From positions 124,001 through 188,000 of the forward strand of contig NZ_SRMQ01000003.1 of the NCBI RefSeq assembly GCF_004768785.1: DNA of 64,000 nt. The letters are read 5' to 3'. Every line of letters begins with the position of its first letter. The stretch's first letter is position 1. Made by a program: the position numbers and the translations under genes. This document shows positions 8,293-15,972 of this stretch, piece after piece. The notes under the pieces were generated by a model, which worked only from the letters and a program-made list of their open reading frames with translations, did not search any database and was not told the origin of the DNA. This DNA is from Caproiciproducens galactitolivorans. GTDB lineage: Bacteria; Bacillota; Clostridia; Oscillospirales; Acutalibacteraceae.

Positions 8293-8395
8293 ATACGCAA
8301 TGTGCTGATTTTATCAGTTGCGTATGGAGAGGGTTAGTCTCCGTATGCAGGGAGCAGGCGCGCCAACGCCTGTTCCTGCATTGCACTTTTATATT
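8293..8395 (+). ncRNA. Candidate ~100-nt structured RNA, family not recognised
   Basis: Three hairpins follow the promoter: ATACGCAA/TTGCGTAT (8293-8300 with 8318-8325, containing CTGA/TCAG); GGAGA/TCTCC (8326-8330 with 8338-8342); and a stable ~14-bp hairpin with one bulge (8346-8360 with 8367-8380), followed by a T-rich tail. GCGTAT at 8320 can instead pair with GTATGC at 8343, so two folds exclude each other. No open frame of note crosses it. It could be a free small RNA or a transcription-attenuating leader for the PP-loop gene 160 nt downstream. I could not match it to a riboswitch consensus I know. Confidence 0.4.
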
Positions 8396-8560
8396 TTTAT
8401 GCCTTATAGGCAAATTATACCTCTTTTATTCCAATAATGCAACAGGTAATTTACATGAAATTAAAAATATAGAAATATTTTACAAAAACCGCGCCCGGTT
8501 TTGCTTTTTCAGCCCCTCGGCGGGCGGAACGCATCGGGAACACAGGACAGGAGAAATGCC

Positions 8561-9391
8561 ATGGAATTCGCACAGCAGGCGGAAAGAAGCATTATTAAAA
8601 AATACCGCAGGGATATTTGGAATCCTTTTATCGCGGCGGTAAAGGACTACCGGCTGATACAGGAGGGTGACCGGATTGCGGTCTGCATTTCCGGCGGGAA
8701 GGATTCCATGCTGCTGGCGAAATGCATTCAGCACCTGCAAAAATACAGCGATTTCCCTTTCGAAGCCGAATACCTGGTGATGGACCCCGGCTACAACCCG
8801 GAAAACCGCCGCAAAATCGAAGAAAACGCAAGGGCGCTGGAAATACCCATCCGGATTTTCGAAACACGGATTTTCAATATCGTCAGCAAAATGGACCGCT
8901 CCCCCTGCTACCTTTGCGCCCGCATGCGCCGGGGGTATCTTTATAAGTACGCGCAGGAGCTGGGCTGCAATAAAATCGCGCTGGGGCATCATTTTGACGA
9001 CGTAATCGAAACGATTTTAATGAGCATGCTGTACGGCGCGCAGGTGCGCACCATGATGCCGAAGCTGCACAGCACGAATTTCCCCGGCATGGAGCTGATC
9101 CGCCCGCTTTATCAGGTGAAGGAGGCCGATATCATCGCGTGGCGGCGGTACAACGGGCTGGAGTTTATCCAATGCGCCTGCCGTTTTACGGAGGACGCCG
9201 CGCGGGAACACAGCGCGTCCAAGCGGCAGGAAATCAAGGATTTGATTGCGCAGCTGCGCAAAGTGAACCCGAATGTGGATAAAAACATCTTCCACAGCGT
9301 GGAAAGGATCAATCTGGAAACGGTGATCGGGTATTATAAAGGCAAGGAGAAGCACCATTTTCTGGATGATTACGACAATGCGGACGAATAG
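8561..9391 (+). CDS. TtcA-type PP-loop ATPase, tRNA thiolation/sulfur-transfer family
   Basis: A 276-residue protein with the PP-loop SGGKDS near residue 40, which binds ATP and adenylates the target base. It has a central CxxC (SPCYLCARMRRG) and a further Cys pair (QCAC) late in the protein, matching the [4Fe-4S]-dependent TtcA branch that makes 2-thiocytidine in tRNA. GHHFDDVIETILM is the second conserved ATP-loop motif. I chose ATG at 8561 because AGGAG lies at 8548-8552; a longer in-frame start at 8501 lacks such a site. Paralogues in Clostridia are often of unknown target, so exact tRNA position is uncertain. Confidence 0.85.
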   Translation: MEFAQQAERSIIKKYRRDIWNPFIAAVKDYRLIQEGDRIAVCISGGKDSMLLAKCIQHLQKYSDFPFEAEYLVMDPGYNPENRRKIEENARALEIPIRIFETRIFNIVSKMDRSPCYLCARMRRGYLYKYAQELGCNKIALGHHFDDVIETILMSMLYGAQVRTMMPKLHSTNFPGMELIRPLYQVKEADIIAWRRYNGLEFIQCACRFTEDAAREHSASKRQEIKDLIAQLRKVNPNVDKNIFHSVERINLETVIGYYKGKEKHHFLDDYDNADE

Positions 9392-9417
9392 CGCCGTCCG
9401 AAAAGGATAAAGAAACC

Positions 9418-9456
9418 AGCCCCGCCCTTTCCCAAGAAACGGGAGAGGACGGGGCT
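9418..9456. terminator. Bidirectional terminator between converging genes
   Basis: AGCCCCG (9418-9424) pairs with CGGGGCT (9450-9456), with inner CCCTTTCCC/GGGAGAGG pairing. T-rich sequence follows on both strands, so it can end both the PP-loop gene and the minus-strand isomerase operon. Confidence 0.75.
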
Positions 9457-9481
9457 TATTTAAAGGAAGGAATGAAATGAA

Positions 9482-10969
9482 TTAGGCAAACGGGTTTTCC
9501 GTTTTATACAGCATATTTTTCGGCTGGTTGAAGGAGATGTCCTCCAAGCCAAGATAACGGAAAAGGGTGAAAAGGGATTTGCCCACATGGCCGAACGCCA
9601 CCGCGCCGTGATGCGGGAAATGCTTTTCAATCAGCACATGGCGGTAGAACCTTCCCATTTCCGGAATCGCGAAGATACCGATACCGCCGAAGGAACGGGT
9701 TGCCACAGGGAGGATTTCGCCCTGGGCGATATAGGACGTCAGCCTTGCGTCGGAGGTGCTTTGCAGACGGAAGAATGTAATTTTCCCGGGCGCGATGTCG
9801 CCCTCCAGCGTGCCGCGCGTGAAGTCCGGTTTTTGCCCGTTTTCCAAAAGCCGGTTCTGGATGAGCTGGTATTTTACCGCGCCGTTGGAAAGCTTGCAAA
9901 ACGGCGTGTTGCCGCAGTGGAAGCCCATAAAGGTTTCTTCCGGCGCATAGCGGTACTTGCCCTTAATGTCCTCCTCATACAGGTCCTTCGGGACACTGTT
10001 GTTGATATCCAGCAGCGTGACCGCGTCCCCGGTGATGCAGGCGCCGATGTATTCGCTGACCGCACCGTAAATATCCACTTCGCAGGCAACCGGAATTCCT
10101 CTGGAAGCCAGGCGACTGTTCACATAGCAGGGCTCGAAGCCGAATTCCTTCGGGAACGCGGGCCAGCATTTGTCCGCGAAAACGACGTAGTCGCGGGAAC
10201 CCCTGTTTTGTTCCGCCCAGTCGAGAAGGGTCAGTTCGAACTGCGCCATGCGGGGAAGAAGGTCGGGATACTGGTTGCCCTTTGTCCCAAGCTCCTTCGC
10301 CATGTCGTCCACAATTCCCGGTATCCTTTTATCGCCCGCGTGCGCCCGGTAGGAAACGAGCAGGTCAAGCTCGGAATTTTCCTGGACTTCAATGCCGAGG
10401 TCGTAAAGCGGCTGAATCGGCGCGTTACAGGCGAAAAAGTCCTGCGGGCGCGGGCCAAAGGTAATGACTTTCAACGATTTCAGCCCGATGACGGCGCGGG
10501 CGACCGGGACAAAATCCTCAATCATTGCGGCGATGTCGTCCGCGGTGCCGACCGGGTATTCGGGGATAACCGCCGGCATATGGCGAAGGTTGAGGTTGTA
10601 GGAGCAATTCAGCATACCGCAGTATGCGTCGCCCCTCCCGTTAATCAGGTCTTTTCCGGTTTCCTCCGCGGCGGCGACATACATGACAGGACCGCGAAAG
10701 CGCTGGGCAATTTGAGTTTCCGGCGTTTCCGGCCCGAAGTTCCCGAGGAATACCACCAGCGCATTGCAGCCGGCGTTCTTGGCTTCTTCCACCGCCTTGA
10801 GCATATCCTGCTCGTTTTCCACAGTAGTTTTTGCTTCGTAAATTTTGCCGCCCCTTGCGGCGTAGCTTTCCGCAATTGCCTTTCTGCGCTTTTCCGACAA
10901 AGAGATGATAAAGCAGTCGCGGCTTACGGCAATCATGCCCAGCCGGACCTCCGGTATATTCTGTATCAT
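9482..10969 (-). CDS. L-fucose/D-arabinose isomerase-like sugar isomerase
   Basis: A 495-residue protein of the FucI/AraA-like ketol-isomerase superfamily. The C-terminal half shows the expected Mn ligands: Glu in PVACEVDIYGA, Asp in VTLLDINNS and a His in the HFPHHGAVAFGH segment. Typical N-terminal Rossmann strands (ALVVFLGNFGPETPE) precede them. The family interconverts aldoses and ketoses. It is the last gene of a LacI-DUF4867-kinase-isomerase operon, so its ketose product is most likely the FGGY kinase substrate. It is shorter than E. coli FucI (about 590 residues), which fits the FucI-like subgroup of unassigned substrate. Confidence 0.82.
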   Translation of the reverse strand: MIQNIPEVRLGMIAVSRDCFIISLSEKRRKAIAESYAARGGKIYEAKTTVENEQDMLKAVEEAKNAGCNALVVFLGNFGPETPETQIAQRFRGPVMYVAAAEETGKDLINGRGDAYCGMLNCSYNLNLRHMPAVIPEYPVGTADDIAAMIEDFVPVARAVIGLKSLKVITFGPRPQDFFACNAPIQPLYDLGIEVQENSELDLLVSYRAHAGDKRIPGIVDDMAKELGTKGNQYPDLLPRMAQFELTLLDWAEQNRGSRDYVVFADKCWPAFPKEFGFEPCYVNSRLASRGIPVACEVDIYGAVSEYIGACITGDAVTLLDINNSVPKDLYEEDIKGKYRYAPEETFMGFHCGNTPFCKLSNGAVKYQLIQNRLLENGQKPDFTRGTLEGDIAPGKITFFRLQSTSDARLTSYIAQGEILPVATRSFGGIGIFAIPEMGRFYRHVLIEKHFPHHGAVAFGHVGKSLFTLFRYLGLEDISFNQPKNMLYKTENPFA

Positions 10970-10993
10970 AAAAAAGGCCTCCTTAAAACCGAA

Positions 10994-12511
10994 TCATTTA
11001 AAGCTCCATTTCAAAGCCCCGTAAAATTTAGTGTATTTTTGATATTGTTCCTGATAAAGCGGTACATTTTCGGGAACGGGAAGCGTTTTGCTTTCCGGCT
11101 TGATCAACGGAACGGTTTCCTCAAGATTTTTCCAGATTCCCGCCGTAACCCCGGCCGCAAGCGCCGCGCCGAAGGAGCCGCCCTCCGCGCTGCCGTAAAC
11201 GGTGCGCACCGGAAGATTGAACACGTCGGCAAAAATCTGGCGCCAGAGGGGACTGTTTGCTCCGCCCCCCGCCAGCACGATTTCATCCGATACAATATCC
11301 ATATTTCCACCCATAATGAGGTCGTAAACCTGTTTCAGAGAGAAGGCTACGCCCTCCAGAACAGCGCGGGCAAAATGCCCCTTGCTGTGCCTTGAAGTTA
11401 AACCGAGGAACGCGCCCTTGGCGTTCGGGTCGTTGATCGGCGCGCGTTCGCCGGTCAGATACGGCAGAAAAATCAGGCCGTCCGCACCGGGGGGAACCGC
11501 CGCCGCCTTTTCGTCCAGCAGGCGGAACGCGCTTTTGCCCGTCTGCTTTGCTTTCTCCAGTTCATACTCCCCGAGCGCGCCGCGGAACCATTGGTAAGCG
11601 CCCGCGGCAGAAAGGGTAACACCCATCGCGTTATAGGAACCCGGCGCGTTGCCGCAGAAAACCTGAAGCATGCCGTCCGGATTCGGAAGGAAAGCCGGAA
11701 GCCCCATGGCCGCCACGCCCGAGGTGCCCAGCGTAATGCCGATGCGGCCGGGCTTGATCAGCCCCAACCCGGTTGTGGAAATAACGGCGTCCCCGCCGCC
11801 CCCCGCGACAACCGTCCCCTCCGGGATTCCGGTCAGCCCCGCGGCTTCCCTAGAAACATGCCCTACCGCGTCCGTGGATTCCACAACCTTCGGGAAAATA
11901 TCCGGATCCAATCCGATTTTGCGGATAAGATCCGTCGCCCATCTGCGTTCTTTCACGTTAAACAGACCGGTGCCGGAAGCATCGGAAACATCCGTTGCGA
12001 TTTCGCCGGAAAGCTTGAAGCGTATGTAATCCTTCGGGTTCAGAATAAACCGCGTTTTGTTGTAGTTTTCCGGCTCGTTTTCCTTCATCCAAAGGATTTT
12101 TCCGCCCGTATAGCCCGTAAGCATCCGGTTGTTGGTGATATCCAGCAGGCGTTCAAGCCCGCCCGCCGCTTCGGTGATTTCGTCGCACTGCTTTCCGGTA
12201 CGCTGGTCATTCCATAAAATAGCCCGGCGGACGACCTGCAAGTTCTCGTCCAGCGTGACCATGCCGTGCATTTGCCCGGAAAAGCCGACCGCGCAGATTT
12301 CCTTGCCGCCAAGCAGGGGGAGGATTCGCTTCAGTCCGTTCCGGACCCCTTTCCACCAGTCCTCCGGGTCCTGTTCGGACCATCCTTCCCGCAGTGTGTA
12401 GCAGGGGTATTCCTCCACAACGGATTGCAGGATTTCTCCCGTGTCGCTCAGCGCGAGAATTTTGCACCCGGAGGTGCCGACGTCCAGACCAAGTACGCAT
12501 TGATTTCCCAT
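10994..12511 (-). CDS. FGGY-family carbohydrate kinase, xylulokinase-like
   Basis: A 505-residue sugar kinase with the N-terminal phosphate loop LGLDVGTSGCK, the GFSGQMHGMV substrate motif of XylB, WNDQRT, the ITLGTSGV loop, and a C-terminal adenosine motif LAGGGANSPLWRQIFAD. These match xylulokinases best. ATG at 12511 is chosen because GGAGGC lies 5-10 nt upstream. A longer frame to 12616 has no ribosome site and would add residues unlike the family. It would phosphorylate the ketopentose or deoxyketose made by the neighbouring isomerase; with a FucI-like partner, D-ribulose or another ketose is as likely as D-xylulose. Confidence 0.88.
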   Translation of the reverse strand: MGNQCVLGLDVGTSGCKILALSDTGEILQSVVEEYPCYTLREGWSEQDPEDWWKGVRNGLKRILPLLGGKEICAVGFSGQMHGMVTLDENLQVVRRAILWNDQRTGKQCDEITEAAGGLERLLDITNNRMLTGYTGGKILWMKENEPENYNKTRFILNPKDYIRFKLSGEIATDVSDASGTGLFNVKERRWATDLIRKIGLDPDIFPKVVESTDAVGHVSREAAGLTGIPEGTVVAGGGGDAVISTTGLGLIKPGRIGITLGTSGVAAMGLPAFLPNPDGMLQVFCGNAPGSYNAMGVTLSAAGAYQWFRGALGEYELEKAKQTGKSAFRLLDEKAAAVPPGADGLIFLPYLTGERAPINDPNAKGAFLGLTSRHSKGHFARAVLEGVAFSLKQVYDLIMGGNMDIVSDEIVLAGGGANSPLWRQIFADVFNLPVRTVYGSAEGGSFGAALAAGVTAGIWKNLEETVPLIKPESKTLPVPENVPLYQEQYQKYTKFYGALKWSFK

Positions 12512-12531
12512 AACAAAGCCTCCGTTTCGAA

Positions 12532-13161
12532 TCAACTTACTGTAATATTCCATCCTTTCAGGCCCACATATGCGCCTTCTTTTTCCAGACCGGATTCCGG
12601 GTGCGCCACCAGCCATTTGTTTTTTGCAAAGAGGAGCTGGTCTTCAAATTCTCTTGCGGTGCGGGTTTCAAGCGGCAGATTGGTCCCCTTTGGAAGAACA
12701 ACCACATTGCGGAACCCGCCTTCCTCGGCGTTGCACGGTGCGTAATGCAGGGTGCCCGCGTAAATTTCAAATACGCAGCCGGCAGGAACCCGAAACGCTT
12801 CGATCAGCGAGGTATCGTACGTGTATGTTTTGGAATCGAGGTCGTTGCGGGAACCGGCCAGCAGAATTAGGTCCGAAACGGCGATATTGATTTCCGAGGT
12901 GCGGTGGTATTCCACCGCGTTCAGCTTCACGTTGCTGCCGTTGCAGTAGCCCATCTGGAGCGGAAGCCCGCCGAAGCCGCGGTTTTCAAAATCCCGGAAG
13001 ATTTTCAGCTTTTCCAGCTCCGGGTCGGAGGGAACGTAAATCGTATGGTTTTCCGGCAGCGGGGTGTCCGCCATCTTTTGCAGAAGCTCGCTGCAGTCAT
13101 AGCCCTTTAAAATCTGGCCGTACTGAAAAAAACGTTCACTCTGAACAGGATAAATCGTCAT
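12532..13161 (-). CDS. DUF4867-family protein
   Basis: A 209-residue cytosolic protein with cupin-like features: short strands, YHRTSEINIA, a Pro-Ala-Gly-Cys turn and a late TLHYAPC motif. It resembles the DUF4867 group that often sits with sugar isomerases and FGGY kinases. No activity is established that I know of. A possible role as a sugar epimerase, mutarotase or lyase-like cupin is speculation. ATG 13161 has GGAAAGG upstream; the gene starts 22 nt after the LacI stop and ends 20 nt before the kinase, so it is co-transcribed. Confidence 0.7.
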   Translation of the reverse strand: MTIYPVQSERFFQYGQILKGYDCSELLQKMADTPLPENHTIYVPSDPELEKLKIFRDFENRGFGGLPLQMGYCNGSNVKLNAVEYHRTSEINIAVSDLILLAGSRNDLDSKTYTYDTSLIEAFRVPAGCVFEIYAGTLHYAPCNAEEGGFRNVVVLPKGTNLPLETRTAREFEDQLLFAKNKWLVAHPESGLEKEGAYVGLKGWNITVS

Positions 13162-13183
13162 AATGAAATTCCTTTCCAATGCG

Positions 13184-14242
13184 TTATTGAAAATTCCCCC
13201 GTCGAGGGGGATGCGGTTCAATATTTTCTCTGATTTTAATAACGGTGTCCGTAAAGTAATGGGCCTTTTTGGGTTTTGTTCCGTTCACAAAATAGTCGTA
13301 TAGGATTTTAACGGATTCATACCCCTGCTTGAAGGGCTCCTGACAGATTGTTGCCGCGATCACGTTTTCAAGCACCAGTTCCCGCGTGGCGGGCACGTCG
13401 TCGAACGTAAGGACGGTGGGTTTGTTTTCCTGCCCTAGTTCCTTCACCGCGCAGCAGGCCCCGGCAACACCGGCGGCTGTTATATAAACGCAGTTCACCT
13501 GTTTGTGCTTTTCCAGCGCGTCGCGTGTGCGGGTATAGGCGGTGCCGTCGTCATCCATGGATTCGACCACATCGGCAACGTGGAACCGGATATTCCGGTC
13601 CTTCAGCGCCTGGATGAATCCGTCAATCCGCTGGTTGTGTCCCTGCATTTTCAGCGACCCTGTGATAATTAGGGCTTCCAGCGGCTCGTTTTGGATTAGG
13701 GCCAGAAGGCCCGCGGCGGCTCTCCCGCTTTCCGTATAGTTGCACCCCACATAGCAAAGGCGGTTTGTGTTGCTCACATCGGAGTTGACAGATACTACGG
13801 GAATCCCCTTTTCAATAAAATTGTTCAGCGTTTCCTGAACCTCGGGGACATCTACTGTTGACACGCAGAGGGCAGATACGTTTTTCTCCGCCAGTTCCTT
13901 TATGGCGCGGATGTGCTCGGCTGGATCAAATCCCTTAACCTGCGCGAATTCCAGCGATACGCCGAAATCGTGTAGCTCCCGTTCCGCCTGCTTGAAACCG
14001 CAAATGACGTCGGAATAAAAGGGGTTGTCAATTGCGGGTAGCATGCAGCCGATTTTCATTGGCTTTTTCAGTCCCGCCAAAACCTTACCCGCCCGGTTGG
14101 GCTTGTAATCCATCTCGACGATGAGCTGTTTGATTCTCTGTTCCACTTCTGGCTTTACACCGCCCCGTCCGTTGATCACCCGGTCAACCGTTCCCCGGGA
14201 AACCCCCGCTGCGCGGGCAATGTCTTTTATGGTAGCCGACAT
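13184..14242 (-). CDS. LacI-family transcriptional regulator of the isomerase/kinase operon
   Basis: A 352-residue LacI/PurR repressor. The N-terminal helix-turn-helix reads ATIKDIARAAGVSRGTVDRV, followed by the hinge and a periplasmic-binding-protein-type effector domain. ATG 14242 is chosen because the HTH begins at residue 3 and AGGGTGG precedes it; upstream in-frame starts would place operator DNA inside the gene. Two copies of the palindrome it most likely binds lie in its own 5' region, so it would autoregulate and control the three genes behind it. The effector is probably the operon's sugar. Confidence 0.92.
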   Translation of the reverse strand: MSATIKDIARAAGVSRGTVDRVINGRGGVKPEVEQRIKQLIVEMDYKPNRAGKVLAGLKKPMKIGCMLPAIDNPFYSDVICGFKQAERELHDFGVSLEFAQVKGFDPAEHIRAIKELAEKNVSALCVSTVDVPEVQETLNNFIEKGIPVVSVNSDVSNTNRLCYVGCNYTESGRAAAGLLALIQNEPLEALIITGSLKMQGHNQRIDGFIQALKDRNIRFHVADVVESMDDDGTAYTRTRDALEKHKQVNCVYITAAGVAGACCAVKELGQENKPTVLTFDDVPATRELVLENVIAATICQEPFKQGYESVKILYDYFVNGTKPKKAHYFTDTVIKIRENIEPHPPRRGNFQ

Positions 14243-14256
14243 GTTTTTCCACCCTT

Positions 14257-14272
14257 TCGTGCACGAGCACAT
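14257..14272. promoter_or_regulatory. LacI operator copy 2
   Basis: TCGTGCACGAGCACAT differs at two of 16 positions from the perfect palindrome at 14308. It lies just upstream of the lacI ribosome site, in the transcribed leader. Confidence 0.65.
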
Positions 14273-14307
14273 AATGCCGCAAATAAAAATTACTAAATAT
14301 AATTCTT

Positions 14308-14323
14308 TTGTGCACGAGCACAA
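14308..14323. promoter_or_regulatory. LacI operator copy 1
   Basis: TTGTGCACGAGCACAA has six-base arms TTGTGC/GCACAA around ACGA. It falls about 8-23 nt after the predicted transcription start, a position where bound repressor blocks elongation or promoter clearance. The two copies are 51 bp apart centre to centre, close to five helical turns, so looping or cooperative binding is possible. Confidence 0.75.
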
Positions 14324-14337
14324 CAAACTTTACATAT

Positions 14338-14366
14338 AGTATAGCCCAACGGATTTGAATTGTCAA
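14338..14366 (-). promoter_or_regulatory. Promoter of the LacI-DUF4867-kinase-isomerase operon
   Basis: On the minus strand, TTGACA (14361-14366), a 17-bp spacer, then TATACT (14338-14343). This is near-consensus sigma-A spacing, with the two operators directly downstream. Confidence 0.75.
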
Positions 14367-14646
14367 TATTTATAAATTTGTTTTTAAGTATGCTGTTTTT
14401 ATGTATAAAAAGCGGAGGCGCATAGCGACGTTCCCACCCGCGGCAGGTTGAGCCTTGTCTTTTTTGGGAATCACCGGAAAGGGTTCCCGGCGCAGGAACA
14501 ATCCGGGACTCTCCCTGCGCTTTGGGGTGGCTAAGTATGCGGAATGTTACCCCAGACTCTGCAAACTTTCAAGTTTTCCATTGATTTGAAGCCTTCCGCT
14601 GGAGGAGTACCGCAAACGGCGCAGGAAAACGGCGTACTGTCGTCCC
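14367..14646. other. Intergenic stretch with no recognised feature
   Basis: Between the LacI promoter and the 3' end of the response-regulator gene I find no convincing open frame, RNA or terminator. Base composition rises toward the GC level of genes past about 14400, so a decayed remnant is possible. Confidence 0.4.
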
Positions 14647-15972
14647 TTATCCTCGTACTGCCGGCGAAGCGGGGGAAAGGAAGCCGCCCGAAAGCGGATT
14701 TCCCCCTGTCGGTTCGGAATCCTTTTCGTGGAAATTTTTTTGCCTGTATTCGAAGGGTGTCATCCCCGTGCTCTTTTTAAACAGGACGCTGAAATATTGG
14801 GAATTGGTGTACCCCACGTATTCCGCAACCATATACACCTTTAAGTCGGTGGATTTCAAAAGCTCCTTTGCTTTTGCGATCCGGATTTTCGTAATATAGT
14901 CGATAATATTGATCTGACAGTACTTTTTGAACAAGGAGCTGAGGTAATTGGGAGTCAGGTGCACCTCTTTGGCAATCACGTTCAGCGAAAGCTGCTGGTT
15001 CCCGAAATTCTCCTCCACATACTGCTTGATGGTTTTTAAAACCATATACTGCGAGTTCCAGGTATCGGGATGCTCGGAATAATACGAAAGCTTCCGATGG
15101 CTGCTGTCCGGATATTCGATATTCTGAAGCAGCGCCTGCGCCGCCTCCTGATACGATTGCGCGATTTTCTCCAGCCCGGTGTAAAAATTCCCGACGCCCG
15201 CGCAGATGGAGACGTTCAGCACCTTCTCGATTCCCTGGATCACGGAGAGAATATCTTCTTCCGCGGGCACCGTATCGGCATTTAGAAGCACGTTGAGCTG
15301 CTCTTTCAGAATAAACCCGTAACCCTTGCGGTTTTCATTTTTAATGCAGTCGACAAACAGGCTGCCGTACTGCTCGCACAGCTCTTCGTTTTTCCAGAAA
15401 ACAGCGCCTGTTTCATTTTGCCCGGCGGTAATCTGGAAGCAGATAATCTGGAAACCGGGACTAGTAAAGTCCAGCTTGGCTTGGCGCATCAGCTGCCGGA
15501 TTTTCCACTCGTCATACGGCTGCTGCACCAGCACTTGAAAAAAGTGGTTTTTTAGAAGCTGGGAGCTTCTTTGAAGAATATCCCGGTTGTATTTTACTTT
15601 ATCGTATTCCGAAGCCGCCTTTTTCACCGCTGCCAGGATCATATCGTTGTTCTCGTACTTCATGACATAATCGCACACTTTAAAGCTCAGCGCTTTTTTG
15701 GCGTATTCAAAATCGTTGTATGCGGTGAGCAATACGATTTTTATATTGGGGTAAAGATGGTAAATCGCTTCCGAAAGCTGAATTCCGTCCATAAACGGCA
15801 TTTTGATGTCTGTCAGTACGATCTGCGGAAGCGCGGTTTCCAGCATTGCCATGCATTCCCTTCCGTTGGAAGCCGTCCCGACCACCTCGATCCCGTTGCC
15901 GCGCCAATCAATATTTTTTTCAATACCAGTTCTAAGGATTTCGTCATCGTCCACAATCAATAGCCTGTGCAT
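14647..15972 (-). CDS. YesN-type response regulator with AraC-family DNA-binding domain
   Basis: A 441-residue two-component regulator. The N-terminal receiver shows DDDE at residues 8-11, the phospho-acceptor Asp55 in LTDIKMP and the conserved Thr and Lys positions (LLTAYNDFEYA, VMKYE). A middle region of about 200 residues is followed by two AraC helix-turn-helix motifs at the C terminus (LSLNVIAKEVHLTPNYLSSL, VAEYVGYTNSQYFSVLFKK). Its start overlaps the kinase stop by 29 nt, implying coupled translation. The neighbouring CUT1 transporter is the likely target, by analogy with YesMN/LytTR-type carbohydrate systems in Firmicutes. Confidence 0.92.
   Translation of the reverse strand: MHRLLIVDDDEILRTGIEKNIDWRGNGIEVVGTASNGRECMAMLETALPQIVLTDIKMPFMDGIQLSEAIYHLYPNIKIVLLTAYNDFEYAKKALSFKVCDYVMKYENNDMILAAVKKAASEYDKVKYNRDILQRSSQLLKNHFFQVLVQQPYDEWKIRQLMRQAKLDFTSPGFQIICFQITAGQNETGAVFWKNEELCEQYGSLFVDCIKNENRKGYGFILKEQLNVLLNADTVPAEEDILSVIQGIEKVLNVSICAGVGNFYTGLEKIAQSYQEAAQALLQNIEYPDSSHRKLSYYSEHPDTWNSQYMVLKTIKQYVEENFGNQQLSLNVIAKEVHLTPNYLSSLFKKYCQINIIDYITKIRIAKAKELLKSTDLKVYMVAEYVGYTNSQYFSVLFKKSTGMTPFEYRQKNFHEKDSEPTGGNPLSGGFLSPASPAVRG

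Noticed and set aside
9587-11395. A 602-codon open frame on the plus strand opposite the isomerase and kinase genes
   Set aside because: It is antisense to two well-identified genes, has no ribosome site, and its translation is rich in Arg/Gly/His with no family motif, as expected for the complement of GC-rich third positions.
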